DNA of 26,032 nt from Spirochaetota bacterium (lineage in GTDB: Bacteria > Spirochaetota > Spirochaetia > DTKZ01): NCBI GenBank assembly GCA_029562045.1, contig JAKQWJ010000251.1, positions 1 to 26,032 on the forward strand, written 5' to 3'. Below the pieces are notes generated by a model that saw nothing but the letters and a program-made list of their open reading frames with translations, was not told the DNA's origin and searched no databases. This document shows, piece after piece, positions 14,324 to 24,500 of this stretch; the stretch's first letter is position 1, and each line of letters begins with the position of its first letter. A program made the translations under genes and the position numbers.

Positions 14324-15648
14324 GGGCCGCATCGCTGGCCCTGGCGGCCCTTCTCGCCGCGGGCTGTGGGAAAAACCGGGCAGAACCCGCCCCCCGGATG
14401 GCGGAGAGGGTCAGGGTGACGAAAGTGGAAGAGGTGGAGAGCCGCCCCGAGGTGGAGACCTGCGGATCCCTGGTCTATTCCTCCAAGGCGGATGTTCATT
14501 CCCCGGTGGAGGGGAGGATCGAGGCGGTGCATGTGGAGGAGGGGGACCGGGTCGCCCGGGGAACGCTCCTGGCCTCCGTCGCGACGGAGGCCCTTCTCCT
14601 GTCCCTGGAGCGGGCGCAGAGCACCGTGTCCACCCGGGAGGCTGACCTTCGCGTGGCGGAGGCCCGGCTGCAGGAGGGACGGCGGGAGGTGGAGGCTCGG
14701 CTCTTCCGCCTCCGGATGGCGGAGGCGGAGATCGAAATGCGCAGGGCGGAGCATCGGAACCTGAGTTCCATCTGCGCAAACAAGAGGATACTGTTCCACG
14801 CCGGGGGAGTCCCCGCGGGAGAGCTGGAGGCGATGGAGACCCGCCTCATCACCGCGGGGATCGCGGTGGAGCTGGCGGAAATAGACCTGCAGCGGCAGTC
14901 GGTGGGGTTCCGGGAGGCGGATATCCGGGAAGCGGGTCTGGAAGCTCCCCGGGACGGAAAAGATTTTCTGTCCCTTCTGGTGGGACTGAACACCCGGACC
15001 CTGGAGGCGGAGAGATGCGCCGCCCGGGCGGAACTGGACGCGGCCCTGACGGACCTGCGCCGGGCCCGGCTTCTTCTGTCGGAGGCGCAGATCCGGTCCC
15101 CCGTGGAGGGGATCGTGGGCCGGCGGGGGGTGGAGCCCGGCGACTCCATAACCGGAGGGAGCCCGCTTTTTTCGATCTTCTCCGTGGAAACCCTGCACGC
15201 CGTGGTGGACATCGGGGAAAAGGATCTTCCCCGGGTCGCCCCGGGGATGACGGTGGAGGCATTCGTGGGCTCCTTTCCTCCCCTCACGGGGCAGATCGGG
15301 CTGGTGGCCCCCTTCGTGAATCCCGCGACGAAATCCGCCGAGGTCAGGATCCGGGTGTCCAACCCCTCGGGAAGGCTCCGACCCGGGATGTTCGTCCGGG
15401 TGACGATCCCCACCGGGGAAGCCGTCCGGCGCCTCCGGATTCCCGCCTCCGCGCTGGTCGAAGAGAGGGAGGGCGGGTATTCGGCGCTGGTCCTGCGGAA
15501 CTCCCGGGTCTTCCGGACCGGGGTGGAGAGTCCCGGGCCGGAGGGCGGCTTCGCGTTCATCGACAAGGGGCTGTCCCCGGGGGATCTGGTGGTGGAAAGA
15601 CCCTCTCCGTCCCTCCAGGACGGGATCCTGGTGGAGGCGGTGCGATGA
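14320..15648 (+). CDS. Lipidated periplasmic adaptor (membrane fusion protein) of an RND pump
   Basis: A 442-residue HlyD/AcrA-family adaptor that links the inner-membrane RND pump to the outer-membrane channel. A lipobox LAAGC gives Cys16, anchoring it to the inner membrane as in AcrA. The split lipoyl domain is clear: SPVEGRIEAVHVEEGDRV at about residues 57-74 and IRSPVEGIVGRRGVEPGDS from residue 257. Between them is a long helical hairpin (about 84-250), longer than in AcrA. A beta-barrel domain follows (VVDIGEKDLPRVAPGM, then PATKSAEVRIRVSNP) and then a membrane-proximal domain to the end (IPASALVEEREGG). ATG 14320 overlaps the channel gene stop by 4 nt after a GGAGGGGGA site. It precedes the two Ig-like lipoprotein genes rather than the pump genes, which is unusual for this kind of operon. 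Confidence 0.92.
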   Translation: MRAASLALAALLAAGCGKNRAEPAPRMAERVRVTKVEEVESRPEVETCGSLVYSSKADVHSPVEGRIEAVHVEEGDRVARGTLLASVATEALLLSLERAQSTVSTREADLRVAEARLQEGRREVEARLFRLRMAEAEIEMRRAEHRNLSSICANKRILFHAGGVPAGELEAMETRLITAGIAVELAEIDLQRQSVGFREADIREAGLEAPRDGKDFLSLLVGLNTRTLEAERCAARAELDAALTDLRRARLLLSEAQIRSPVEGIVGRRGVEPGDSITGGSPLFSIFSVETLHAVVDIGEKDLPRVAPGMTVEAFVGSFPPLTGQIGLVAPFVNPATKSAEVRIRVSNPSGRLRPGMFVRVTIPTGEAVRRLRIPASALVEEREGGYSALVLRNSRVFRTGVESPGPEGGFAFIDKGLSPGDLVVERPSPSLQDGILVEAVR

Positions 15649-17129
15649 GAACACGGGAGCCCCGTCGACGGAAAAACCCTTTGCGGACGCTTCTCCTCCT
15701 TGCGCTCCTTTCCATCCCTCCCCTGTCCTGCGGTCTGGCGCAGCTCCCCGACCCCGGAGGGATCCGCTGTTTCCCGTCGGCGGACGGGGCGGTGCTGGAA
15801 GCGGGCGAAACCGTCGGAGTGAGCTTCGATTTCCCCGTGCACCGGAGGAGCGCCGAGGAGCTTCTGTCGGTCCGGGATTACCGCGGCCCTCTTGAGGGCA
15901 GGCTGTCCTGGGACGGCGGCTCCCTCCGGTTCGCCCCCGAACCGGACTATGTCCCGGGGAGGCGGTACATCTTCTCCTTCAGCGGGACCTTCCGGGACGA
16001 AAAAGGCTCCATGCGGGAGCATCGGCACTGCGTCTCCTTTCATTACGCCGCGGTGAGGGAGAAGGGGGCGGGACTGGTGTCGGCCTCTCCCCCTCCGGGC
16101 TCGATCCTGTCCGGCGACGGGGAGATCCTTCTGGAGTTCTCCTCCCCCATGGACCCGGTCTCTTTCCTTACCGGGCTTTCGGTGGAACCGAAGACCCCCT
16201 TCGCTTCCCGCTGGGACGGGGAGGGCCGGAGTCTCCGAATCTCCCCGGAGAAGGGCTGGAAGAACCTCTCCTCCCTGACCCTCGTTTTCGGGGATGAGCT
16301 GGCGGACCGGGAAGGCTTCCCGTCGGCCCCCCGGGGCCCCCTGCTCTACTTCGTCCAGGGGGACACGGAGCCGCCCCGGCTCATCTCCGTCGAGGCGGCC
16401 CTGAACGACCCGGAGGCCCTCTTCCCTCCCGTCGGGGGGGACCTGTCCCATTGCCTCGCCTTTCGGGACGCCCTGCGCCTCACCTTCAGCGAGGCCATGA
16501 AGCCGCAGGAAACTCGGGATGCGGTCTCCCTCGCGCCGGAGCCTCCCGGATCCTGGCATTGGCTGGACCGGCGGACCCTGATCTTCCGGCCCCAGACCGG
16601 GTACCGGGCGGGTCAGACCTATACCCTGACCCTGGGTCCCCAGGCGGAGGACCTGGCGGGAAACCGTCTGGCCCCCGTCGCGCCGCTGAGCTTCGTCCCC
16701 CGCATCGAACTTCTCACCGCCACCCTGGAGCTGGCGGGGGACGGCCTCTTCCTCTCCGACGGGGAGTTCTCCGCCTCCGAACCGCGTCTCATCAGTCCGC
16801 CCCCGCCGCGCTGGACCGATTACACCTTCATCATCCGCTTCCACGGCGGCCGCTTCGAAACCCGGGAGGAGAAACTGGCCGCCCAGAGGGGCATCGTTCT
16901 CAGGCGCCTCTTTCCCCCCTCCACCCCGGACCCTCACCCGGTGGGCTGGTCCTGGCCCTCCCCCGACCGGGTCTCCGTCACCTTTTCCGGCTTCCGCCCC
17001 TCCCCGGCGGCGGGGGGAAACCACTACCTGCTGCATCTGAGGGGAGGGCCCGAGGGGATCAGCACCGGGGACGGGAACATGTTTCCCCGGAGCCGGGAGC
17101 AGCTTCTCATGACCCGGGAGGAGGAATGA
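15645..17129 (+). CDS. Lipoprotein with Big_5/SbsA-like Ig modules (first of two)
   Basis: A 494-residue predicted lipoprotein with a basic N-terminus, hydrophobic core and lipobox PPLSC (Cys29). Three modules resemble the SbsA Ig-like (Big_5) fold, each with the typical 'F S x M/P ... L ... F x P ... Y ... L' layout: about residues 40-140, 144-235 (SASPPPGSILSGDGEILLEF, then SSPMDP) and 240-345 (FSEAMKP, then RRTLIFRPQTGYRAGQTYTL and DLAGN). The last 145 residues are a different beta-rich, Pro-rich region (WTDYTFIIRFHGG). Big_5 domains occur in surface-exposed adhesive and S-layer proteins. The open frame extends upstream to 15015 inside the adaptor gene; ATG 15645 is chosen because it gives an ATGA overlap and a signal peptide. 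It is paralogous in layout to the next gene. It may be a pump accessory or a pump substrate. Confidence 0.86.
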   Translation: MRTREPRRRKNPLRTLLLLALLSIPPLSCGLAQLPDPGGIRCFPSADGAVLEAGETVGVSFDFPVHRRSAEELLSVRDYRGPLEGRLSWDGGSLRFAPEPDYVPGRRYIFSFSGTFRDEKGSMREHRHCVSFHYAAVREKGAGLVSASPPPGSILSGDGEILLEFSSPMDPVSFLTGLSVEPKTPFASRWDGEGRSLRISPEKGWKNLSSLTLVFGDELADREGFPSAPRGPLLYFVQGDTEPPRLISVEAALNDPEALFPPVGGDLSHCLAFRDALRLTFSEAMKPQETRDAVSLAPEPPGSWHWLDRRTLIFRPQTGYRAGQTYTLTLGPQAEDLAGNRLAPVAPLSFVPRIELLTATLELAGDGLFLSDGEFSASEPRLISPPPPRWTDYTFIIRFHGGRFETREEKLAAQRGIVLRRLFPPSTPDPHPVGWSWPSPDRVSVTFSGFRPSPAAGGNHYLLHLRGGPEGISTGDGNMFPRSREQLLMTREEE

Positions 17130-18538
17130 AAAAAAGCGCCGTCTTCGTTTCCCTTGTCCCCCTGGCCGTCCTGGCCGCCTGCGCCCTGGCGACGGAGTTC
17201 GTCTCCATGGACGCCCCGGAAGTGACGGCCTTCCTCCCCGCCGGAGAGTTCGTGTCTCCCCGGGAGGCGGGGGAGATGGACATTCTCTTTTCCACCGGAA
17301 TGAGGACCTCCTCGGTGGAGAGGGCTTTCTCTCTCCGGGCGGAGGGCCGTCCGGTGGAGGGGCTTTTTACCTGGTCCCGGGGAGACCGCCGTCTGGTTTT
17401 TTCCCCCCTGACGCCCATCCCGGGGCCCGCGAGCTACACCCTGGAGGTCACCTGCGCCGCAGAAGACCGGCACGGCAACTCCCTGCGGGAGGATTTCCGA
17501 CGGGTCTTCCATACCCGCCCCGAACTGGAAAGGCCCCGGGTCCTGAGGGTCTCGCCCGAGCCGGGTTCCGCCGGGGCGGCCCCGAGGGAGGCGGTCCGGG
17601 TTTTCTTTTCCGAACCCATGGAAAAGGCTTCCACCGCGGCGGCCTTCTCCATGGTCCCCGCCCCTCCGGGGTTTTTCTCCTGGGAGGATGAGGACCGGAC
17701 CCTGGTCTTCCAGCCTCTGGAGGATTACCGGGCCGGTGTCTCCTACCGGGCGCGGGTCGCCTCCTCCGCCGCGGACCTGGCGGGGAACAGTCTCGGGGAG
17801 GATACGGTTTTCGTCTTCACCGCCGCCGGAGAGCCCTGGACCCTGGAGGGGGTGGAAACCCATCCCGGCGGGGCGGTTCTGCCGCCCCCGGGTCCCGGGG
17901 AGTTTCTCGGGCCCCAGCCCCCCATCGAGAAGGACCAGAGGTTTCTGCTGCGCTTCGGCTCTCCAGTCCCGCCGGAGGACCGGCGCTACCTGGTCTCCCT
18001 CCTCCCCTCGGTCCCCTTCACCCTGTCCTGGAGACCCCCCGGGGACGGGGCGACCCTGGAGTTTTCCGAACCCCTGGCCTGGGACACCCTCTACGAACTG
18101 AGGGTCCGGGACGAGGTCCGCCGTTTCACGGTGAACGGGGAGGGCTCCCGGCCTCCCGCCGTCGCCGGGGTCTTCTTCCTGCCCCACGGGGGGGCTCCGG
18201 AGCCGGAACGGGTGGAGCTCCATCTGGCGGACAACCTGGCTCTGCCCGACTCCGAGGACGCGGCCTTCGAAATCCTCCTCACCCACGGGGACGGGACGGG
18301 CATCGTCCTCGCCTCCTTCCTGTCCTCCTTCTCGCTGACCGCCGGCTCCGGAACCGTCAGCCCCTTCCGGGTGGAGACCCCCGCCTCGGCCCCCGGGACA
18401 AGCCTGTTCCGGGTCCTGTGCCGGGTGTCCCCCGGGGCGGAGCCGGGGATTTTGCGCATCGACATCACGAAGGGCCTGCGGGACGGGAGGGACAATCACC
18501 TGCCGGAGGATTTCATCCTTACGGTGAACCTTCTATGA
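17126..18538 (+). CDS. Lipoprotein with Big_5/SbsA-like Ig modules (second of two)
   Basis: A 470-residue predicted lipoprotein: signal peptide with lipobox LAAC (Cys19), then three Ig-like modules at about residues 32-130, 134-240 and 245-335. The second is the clearest Big_5 copy: VFFSEPMEKA, then RTLVFQPLEDYRAGVSYRAR and DLAGNSLGED. A beta-rich C-terminal domain (about 341-470, containing FEILLTHGDG) is similar in layout to the tail of the preceding lipoprotein, so the two look like diverged tandem duplicates. ATG 17126 gives an ATGA overlap and is preceded by GGGAGGAGGA, the strongest ribosome-binding site in the operon; the longer upstream frame (from 16451) is a shadow inside the previous gene. 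Its stop overlaps the first RND gene. Outer-membrane or surface location is inferred. Confidence 0.87.
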   Translation: MKKSAVFVSLVPLAVLAACALATEFVSMDAPEVTAFLPAGEFVSPREAGEMDILFSTGMRTSSVERAFSLRAEGRPVEGLFTWSRGDRRLVFSPLTPIPGPASYTLEVTCAAEDRHGNSLREDFRRVFHTRPELERPRVLRVSPEPGSAGAAPREAVRVFFSEPMEKASTAAAFSMVPAPPGFFSWEDEDRTLVFQPLEDYRAGVSYRARVASSAADLAGNSLGEDTVFVFTAAGEPWTLEGVETHPGGAVLPPPGPGEFLGPQPPIEKDQRFLLRFGSPVPPEDRRYLVSLLPSVPFTLSWRPPGDGATLEFSEPLAWDTLYELRVRDEVRRFTVNGEGSRPPAVAGVFFLPHGGAPEPERVELHLADNLALPDSEDAAFEILLTHGDGTGIVLASFLSSFSLTAGSGTVSPFRVETPASAPGTSLFRVLCRVSPGAEPGILRIDITKGLRDGRDNHLPEDFILTVNLL

Positions 18539-21522
18539 AGATCATCCTGTTCTGCATTTCCCGACCCGTCTCGGTCCTGGCCGCCGCGGCGGGGATACTC
18601 CTCTTCGGGACCGTGGCCTTTCTCCACCTGGGGGTGGAATTGCTTCCGGACCTGAGAATCCCCCTGGTCCGGGTGGCCACCGCCTTTCCGGGCATGGCCG
18701 CGGAGGACGTGGAGAATCTGGTGACCCGGCCCCTGGAAAACGCCCTGTCCCCGGTCCGGGGACTCCGGGGGATCCAATCGGTGACGAAGGAGGAGGTGTC
18801 TCTCATCGACCTGCGCTTCGACTGGACCAAGGATTTCAGGACTGCGGCGGCGGAGGTGAGGGAGAAAGTCGACGCCGTCTACCCCTGCCTGCCCTTCGGG
18901 ATCGACCGCCCCCTGGTGGTCACCGAGGACCTGAACGCCCGTCCGGTGATGGCCCTCGCCCTCTCCCCCTCCCCGGGCCGGAGTCTCCGGGACGCCGGGG
19001 AACTGGCGAAGAGGGAGATTTCCGCCGCCCTGGCCCGAATCCCCGGAGTCTCCTCCGTGGACATCGTCGGGGCGGGGAAAACGGAGATCCTCGTCCAGGC
19101 GGACCGGGAAAAACTGGCCGGAACGGGGATGTCCATCCGGGACCTGGCGGAAATCATCGCCGCCGCCACGGCGGACAGACCCGCGGGAAAGATCCTCGAG
19201 GCCGGCCGGGAGCATCCCGTCACGGTGAGGTCGGGCATCGATACGGCGGAGAAACTCCGGAGGCTCCCCTTGACGGCGGGCCCCCGCTCGGGGGCGGCTT
19301 TCACCCTGGGGGACCTGGCCCGGGTCACCGAAGGCCCCGGGGAGACCGGTTCCTTCTTCCTGGCCGACGGGAAGCGCTGCGTGGGGATCCTGATCGGCGG
19401 AACCCCCGAGGCGGGCAGCCGCGCCGCCGCCCGGGCGGTCCTGGCGGAACTGCCCCGGTTGCGGGACAGGTATCGTCGGGAGGTGGAGATCCGGGTGGCC
19501 TCCGACTCCAGCCGGGAAATCGACGCGGCCCTGCGGGGCCTTCCCCGTGCGGCGGGGCTGGGCATCGCTTCGGTCTTCGCGGCGCTGACGGTGATCTTCG
19601 GCGGGTGGACGATTCCCCTCATCGTGTCCGCCTCGGTGCCCCTCTGCTGCGCCGCGACCTTCCTGTTCATGCGGTTCACCGGGATGAGCCTGAACGTGGT
19701 GTCCCTGTCCGGAATGACCCTGGGCATCGGCATGATCGTGGACAACAGCATCGTCGTCGTGGAGGCCCTCCTGGATCGGGGAAGGATCAGCCCCAGGGAA
19801 GCCGCCCGCCGGGTGAGGGAAACGGCCTTAGCCATCTTTCCCTCCACCGCCACGACGGTCCTGGTCTTCCTCCCCATCCTGTTCATCCCCGGAGTCGTGG
19901 GGGCCCTCTTCGCCGACCTGGCGGCGGTTCTGTCCTTTCTGCTGGGGGTTTCCCTCATCTTCGCGTTGACCCTGACCCCGGCCCTGGCCGTCCTGATCTC
20001 CCCCGCCCCCTCCCCCGGGCCCGGAATCCTCGGCGGCTTCGGCGGGCTCTACGCAAGGTATCTCCGGGCCGCCCTCCGCCGCCCCTGGATGCCCCTGACG
20101 ATTTTTCTGGTCCTCATCGCCATCGGCGCCGGAACCTTCCTGAGGCTGCCCCGGGCGGTCATGCCCCGACGGGACGCGGAGCTCCTGGAACTCACCGCCG
20201 CCTTCCCCCCGGGGTCCCTCATCGCCGACACCCTGGAGGAAAGCCGCAAACTGTCCCTCCGCTTCCTGGAGATCCCCGGCGTGGAAGGGGTCTGGGCCGA
20301 GGCCGGGGGAGACGAGGATTCCCCCATCGACCGGGGCGAGGCGGGGAGAAACCCCTGGACGGTCCGTTTCCGTCTCGGTCTGAAGGGCCGTCCCGCCGGG
20401 GAGGCGGCGCGGGACATCACCGCCGCGCTGACGGGAACGGCGGCCCTGCGGGACGGTCCGTCCCCCCCGGAGGATCCGGTGAGCCGCCTTCTGGGGGCCC
20501 GAAAGGGGCATGCCCTGCGCCTTTCCGGGGGAAGCCGGGAGGAACTTCTCCGGCGGGGGGAGGAGATCCGCCGCCGGCTCGGCGGAGAAGGACTGGTCGC
20601 CGGTGTCTTCATGGACACGGAGAAAACCCTCCCCCGGGTGGACTACCGGCTTGACCCCGTGGCGGCGGCCTTCCACCACATAGGCGCGGGGGAGGCCCTG
20701 GATATCCTGCAGACCTCCCTGCGGGGGAGGATCGCCGCCGGCTTCCGCCGGGACGACCGGGAGATCGGGGTCAGGGTGCGTCTGGGAACGGGAAAGCCGG
20801 CGATGTTCCCCGACCTTTCGGCGATCCCCCTTCCTGGAAAGGGGGGCTTCATCCCCGCGGGGGAAACGGGGTCCTTCGACCGGGGTTTCTGTTTTCCGGA
20901 GCTGCACCGGACCGACCGGGTCCCATCGGTGACCCTGACCTTCGATCCGGCCCCGGGCGCGGAATCCGCCCTGGAGCGGATGCTGGCGGCGGAGCCCCGG
21001 GCGGAGCTTCTGTCCCGGTCGGGACTCCGGACGGAGGCGAAATCCGCCCTTCTGGTTTTCGCGCTGGCGGCCCTCATGATGTACCTCCTTCTGGGAGCCC
21101 AGTTCGAGTCCGTCCTGGTCCCGCTCCTGCTTCTCCTCTCCTTTCCGCTGTCGGCGGCGGGGAGCTTCCCCATGCTCCTGGCTTTCGGGTACAGCCTGAA
21201 CGTCAACTCCTTCCTGGGAATTCTCATCCTGCTGGGAACGACGATCAACTCGCCGATCCTTCTCACCGCAGCCTACGGCGGTGGCGGACCCCGGCGGATC
21301 GTGGAGGAATCGGTGAGGCGGCTCCGTCCCCTGACAGCCACGGTGGCCACCACCCTGACCGCCCTGGTTCCGGTGCTGCTGAACCGGGGTGGGGAAAACA
21401 TCCTCCAGAGCAATACCGCCGCCTCCCTGGCGGGAGGCCTGGCGGCGGGAACGGCGGCGATCCTCCTGGTCTATCCTCCCCTGTATCTTTTCGCCACAGG
21501 GCGGCGGAGGCGCGGATCATGA
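18535..21522 (+). CDS. RND (AcrB/HAE-type) efflux permease, intact proton relay
   Basis: A 995-residue inner-membrane RND permease, the proton-driven engine of a tripartite exporter. The N-terminus (MKIILFCISRPVSVLAAAAG) is a typical RND TM1. The periplasmic porter domain follows (FPGMAAEDVENLVTRPLENA), then TM2-6 from about residue 340. TM4 carries GMIVDNSIVVVE with Asp403, corresponding to the Asp407/408 proton-relay pair of AcrB. TM10 has LGTTINSPILL, where AcrB has its relay Lys940. The second half includes a large periplasmic loop (about 540-830) and TM8-12 (LMMYLLLGAQFESVLVPLLL). Length is slightly below AcrB. ATG 18535 overlaps the preceding stop by 4 nt but lacks a ribosome-binding site, so its synthesis probably depends on coupling. 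An upstream open extension to 18418 is rejected. The substrate is unknown. Confidence 0.94.
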   Translation: MKIILFCISRPVSVLAAAAGILLFGTVAFLHLGVELLPDLRIPLVRVATAFPGMAAEDVENLVTRPLENALSPVRGLRGIQSVTKEEVSLIDLRFDWTKDFRTAAAEVREKVDAVYPCLPFGIDRPLVVTEDLNARPVMALALSPSPGRSLRDAGELAKREISAALARIPGVSSVDIVGAGKTEILVQADREKLAGTGMSIRDLAEIIAAATADRPAGKILEAGREHPVTVRSGIDTAEKLRRLPLTAGPRSGAAFTLGDLARVTEGPGETGSFFLADGKRCVGILIGGTPEAGSRAAARAVLAELPRLRDRYRREVEIRVASDSSREIDAALRGLPRAAGLGIASVFAALTVIFGGWTIPLIVSASVPLCCAATFLFMRFTGMSLNVVSLSGMTLGIGMIVDNSIVVVEALLDRGRISPREAARRVRETALAIFPSTATTVLVFLPILFIPGVVGALFADLAAVLSFLLGVSLIFALTLTPALAVLISPAPSPGPGILGGFGGLYARYLRAALRRPWMPLTIFLVLIAIGAGTFLRLPRAVMPRRDAELLELTAAFPPGSLIADTLEESRKLSLRFLEIPGVEGVWAEAGGDEDSPIDRGEAGRNPWTVRFRLGLKGRPAGEAARDITAALTGTAALRDGPSPPEDPVSRLLGARKGHALRLSGGSREELLRRGEEIRRRLGGEGLVAGVFMDTEKTLPRVDYRLDPVAAAFHHIGAGEALDILQTSLRGRIAAGFRRDDREIGVRVRLGTGKPAMFPDLSAIPLPGKGGFIPAGETGSFDRGFCFPELHRTDRVPSVTLTFDPAPGAESALERMLAAEPRAELLSRSGLRTEAKSALLVFALAALMMYLLLGAQFESVLVPLLLLLSFPLSAAGSFPMLLAFGYSLNVNSFLGILILLGTTINSPILLTAAYGGGGPRRIVEESVRRLRPLTATVATTLTALVPVLLNRGGENILQSNTAASLAGGLAAGTAAILLVYPPLYLFATGRRRRGS

Positions 21523-24500
21523 CCCGCCGAAGTCCCGCCGGCGTCCGTCCCCTCCGGGCCTTCTTCATCTTCATCGCCCTTCTCGCCGCCCTTCTGACGG
21601 CGGCCCTGCCGCTGACCTTCAGCGCCAGGGTTCCCTCCGGGGAGATTTCCTTCGTCATCCGCATCGACTACCCCGGCTCCTTCGAATCGGAGGTGGAGAG
21701 GATCCTGGCCGTTCCGCTGGAGGAGGCCCTATCCACGGTCCCCGGCATCGTGGGGATGGTTTCCTCCTCCGAACGGGATCGGCTGCGGATGCATCTGGTT
21801 TTTTCCCATCGTACCGACGAAACCGAGGCCTACCTTCTGACACGGGAAAAAATCTTCTCGTTGGAGCACAGGTTCCCCCCGGGAGTCCGGCGCCCCCTCA
21901 TAAGCCACGCGGACCCCCGGGACCGGCCGGTCTTCGTCGCCGCCTTCCCCGCCGGGGATTCCCCGCCCCTGGAGGAGCTCCGGCGCCGCTACGAAGCGGT
22001 GGAAGGGGCCGGAGAGGTCCTGGTATCCGGCGGGAACCGCCGGGAGATCCATATCGTCGCGGACCCCGAAGACCGGGCGGATGTTTTTTCCATCCTCCGG
22101 GCGGTCAGAAACGCCGCCGCATCGGGGACATTCGGCTCCGCGGGAAAGCCGCCTCTGTGGATGCGGGGCCGTCCCCAATCCATCGAGGCAATACGACGAA
22201 TCAGGCTGGGTCCCGCCATGGAACTGGGAGACCTGCCTGCGGCGGGTTTCGCCGCGGCGGACAGGGTCGGCTCCGCCCGGCTGGACGGCGGGGAGGTGAT
22301 CATCGTCTCGGTGCGGTCCGCGGGGACGGCGGAGACGGAGGGGGTTTGCCGGCGTCTGCGCGGTCTCACGGCGGAGATCTCCGGCGGGGTGGTTCTGTTC
22401 GATGAGGGCGAAGGGGCGCGGAAGGAGTTCCGCCGGCTTCTCCTGACGGCCGTCCTCGGGTGGGCGGCCATGGGGATCCCCGCGGCCTTCGTTCTGCGGC
22501 GGCCCCGCCGGATTTTTCCTGTCCTGCTGAATCTCCCCTTTTCCGCCGCCGCCGCCCTGGCGGCCTTGACCGTCACGGGCCGCCCCCTGGATTCCCTGAG
22601 CCTGTCGGCCATCATCGCGGGGTCCGGGATGGTTCTCGTCCGGGGAGTCCTCATCCTCGGGTCTTCCCACGAAAGAGAGAAAGACCCCGAAGAGCCCGGG
22701 GCCGCCGGGGCGGCGGCGCTCCTTGCGCCTGCGGCCTCCGGGGCTGTCCGGGAGGCGGCGCTCCTTTCGGCGGCGGCCTCCCTCTGCCCCTTCGCGTCCC
22801 TCCTCTTCGCCTCCCCCGACCTGACACGCCGCTTCACCGGGTTCGCCCTGGCGTCGGCGGCGCAGACCGCGGCCTCCCTGGCCTGCATCTATCTTTTTTC
22901 CCGGGCCTCTGTCCCGGCCCCGGGACTCCGGACCGTTCCGTCCCGCCGCCGGTGCGGGGCCGCGGATCCCCGGCCCGCTCCGGCCCGGCCCCGGATTGCG
23001 ACGCCGTCCCGATGTGCCCGGCGGCTCAAGATTCCGGCGGGAGAGGGCCGCCCGTGGGACCGGCGCAGGGAGGCCGCCGCCGCGGCCCTGTTTCTCCTTC
23101 CCTGCGGGCTCATGCTCTTCGCCCTGCGGGGCGGCCCGGCGGCCCGGCCCCGGAGCCCGGCCCGGGAGTTCCTGTCCTTCACCGCCGAGTTCCCCGGCGG
23201 AACTCCCCTGTCCAGGACCGAAGAGGCGTGCCGCCCCCTGGAAGAGAGGCTTTCCGGCCTCCCCGGAGTCGTCCGGGTATGGACTTCCTGCGAGCGGGAG
23301 AAGACCCTGTTCGACCTGCAGCTCCAGTCCCCGTCATTCCACGGCCCGGTGCGGGAGGCGGCGGAAGAGTTTTCCCGAAGCCTGCCGGAAGGCTTCGTCC
23401 ACTTCCCCGAAGATCTGGACGGGTCCGGGGCCTTCCCGGTCCTGGTGACCGGCCCTGATCTGGAAGAACTCAGACGCTGCGCCGAGGACCTGGCTGCGGA
23501 GATGGGCCGCCTTCCGGGAGTCCGGGGAGCGATGCTGCATTACAAGGAAGCGCCCCTCGCCAAGGTCGTCTCCCTGGATCCCGGGGGAGCCCGACGCCTG
23601 GGAGTCTCCGCCGCTGAGGCGGCGGAGCGGCTCCATTGGGCCCTGTCGGGTCCGGTGGCGGAAAAATTTTTCATTGCCGGGGAGGAAATGGACCTCCGGA
23701 TTTTCCCGGTCCCCTCGGCGGTTTCTTCCGCATCTTCCCTCCTGGCCTTTCCCATTCCCCTGCGGGAGGGCGGGACGGTACGGATCGGGGACTTCGCCGA
23801 AATCACGGAGATCCCCCAGACCGGACGGATCACCCGCACGAACCGGAGCCGCTCCGTCTCCTTCACCATCATGACCGAAGGAGCCGGATCCCGGAAAACC
23901 GCCGGACTGCGGCTCGCCGCGGAGGAGATCGTGAAACAGCGCCCCTTTCCCCCGGGGGTCACCGCCCGGGCGCTGGAAAACCGGAACCGGGAGGATGCAG
24001 CTCTCTGGGGCCTGACGGCCGCCGTCGTTCTGTCTCTTCCCCTGGCGGCTCTGGTCCTGGTGTTTCACTACGAAAACCTCCGGATGCCCGGCATCGTTCT
24101 CTGTCAGGCTCCTCTCTGCGCCGCCGCGGCCCTGCTCCCGACCCTGCTCCGGGGAGGACCGGTCTCGGCCCCCACGGTCCTGGGAATGGCCCTGGTCCTG
24201 GGCCCCCTGACGATGCACTCAGCGCATGCTTTTCCCCGGAGAAGGGTCTTCCCCGATCCCGCGGCGGGGAAACGGGAAAACCTCCCGGGCCTCGCCGCCG
24301 CGCATCTTCTCCCCCTGGCGGGGATCCTTCCTCTGGCTCTTGGGGGAAACGATGCGGCTCTGCCCGCCCTGGCCTTCGCCGCCGGCGCCGCCGCCGTCCC
24401 GGCGTCCTTCCGCCTGGCCGGGATTCTGGCCGGGCCGGATCGGAGAGAAAACCCGGCTGGACCTTCTCCAAACCCCGGCGGCGCCGCGGACCAAAAAAAC

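Noticed and set aside
15015..15644. Upstream extension of the first Ig-lipoprotein
   Set aside because: It lies inside the adaptor gene in another frame; the true start at 15645 gives a signal peptide, lipobox and ATGA overlap.
14496..17036. An 846-codon minus-strand frame across the adaptor and first Ig-lipoprotein genes
   Set aside because: Low-complexity Arg/Ser/Pro composition with no motif; the plus-strand genes there have lipoboxes, domains and 4-nt overlaps.
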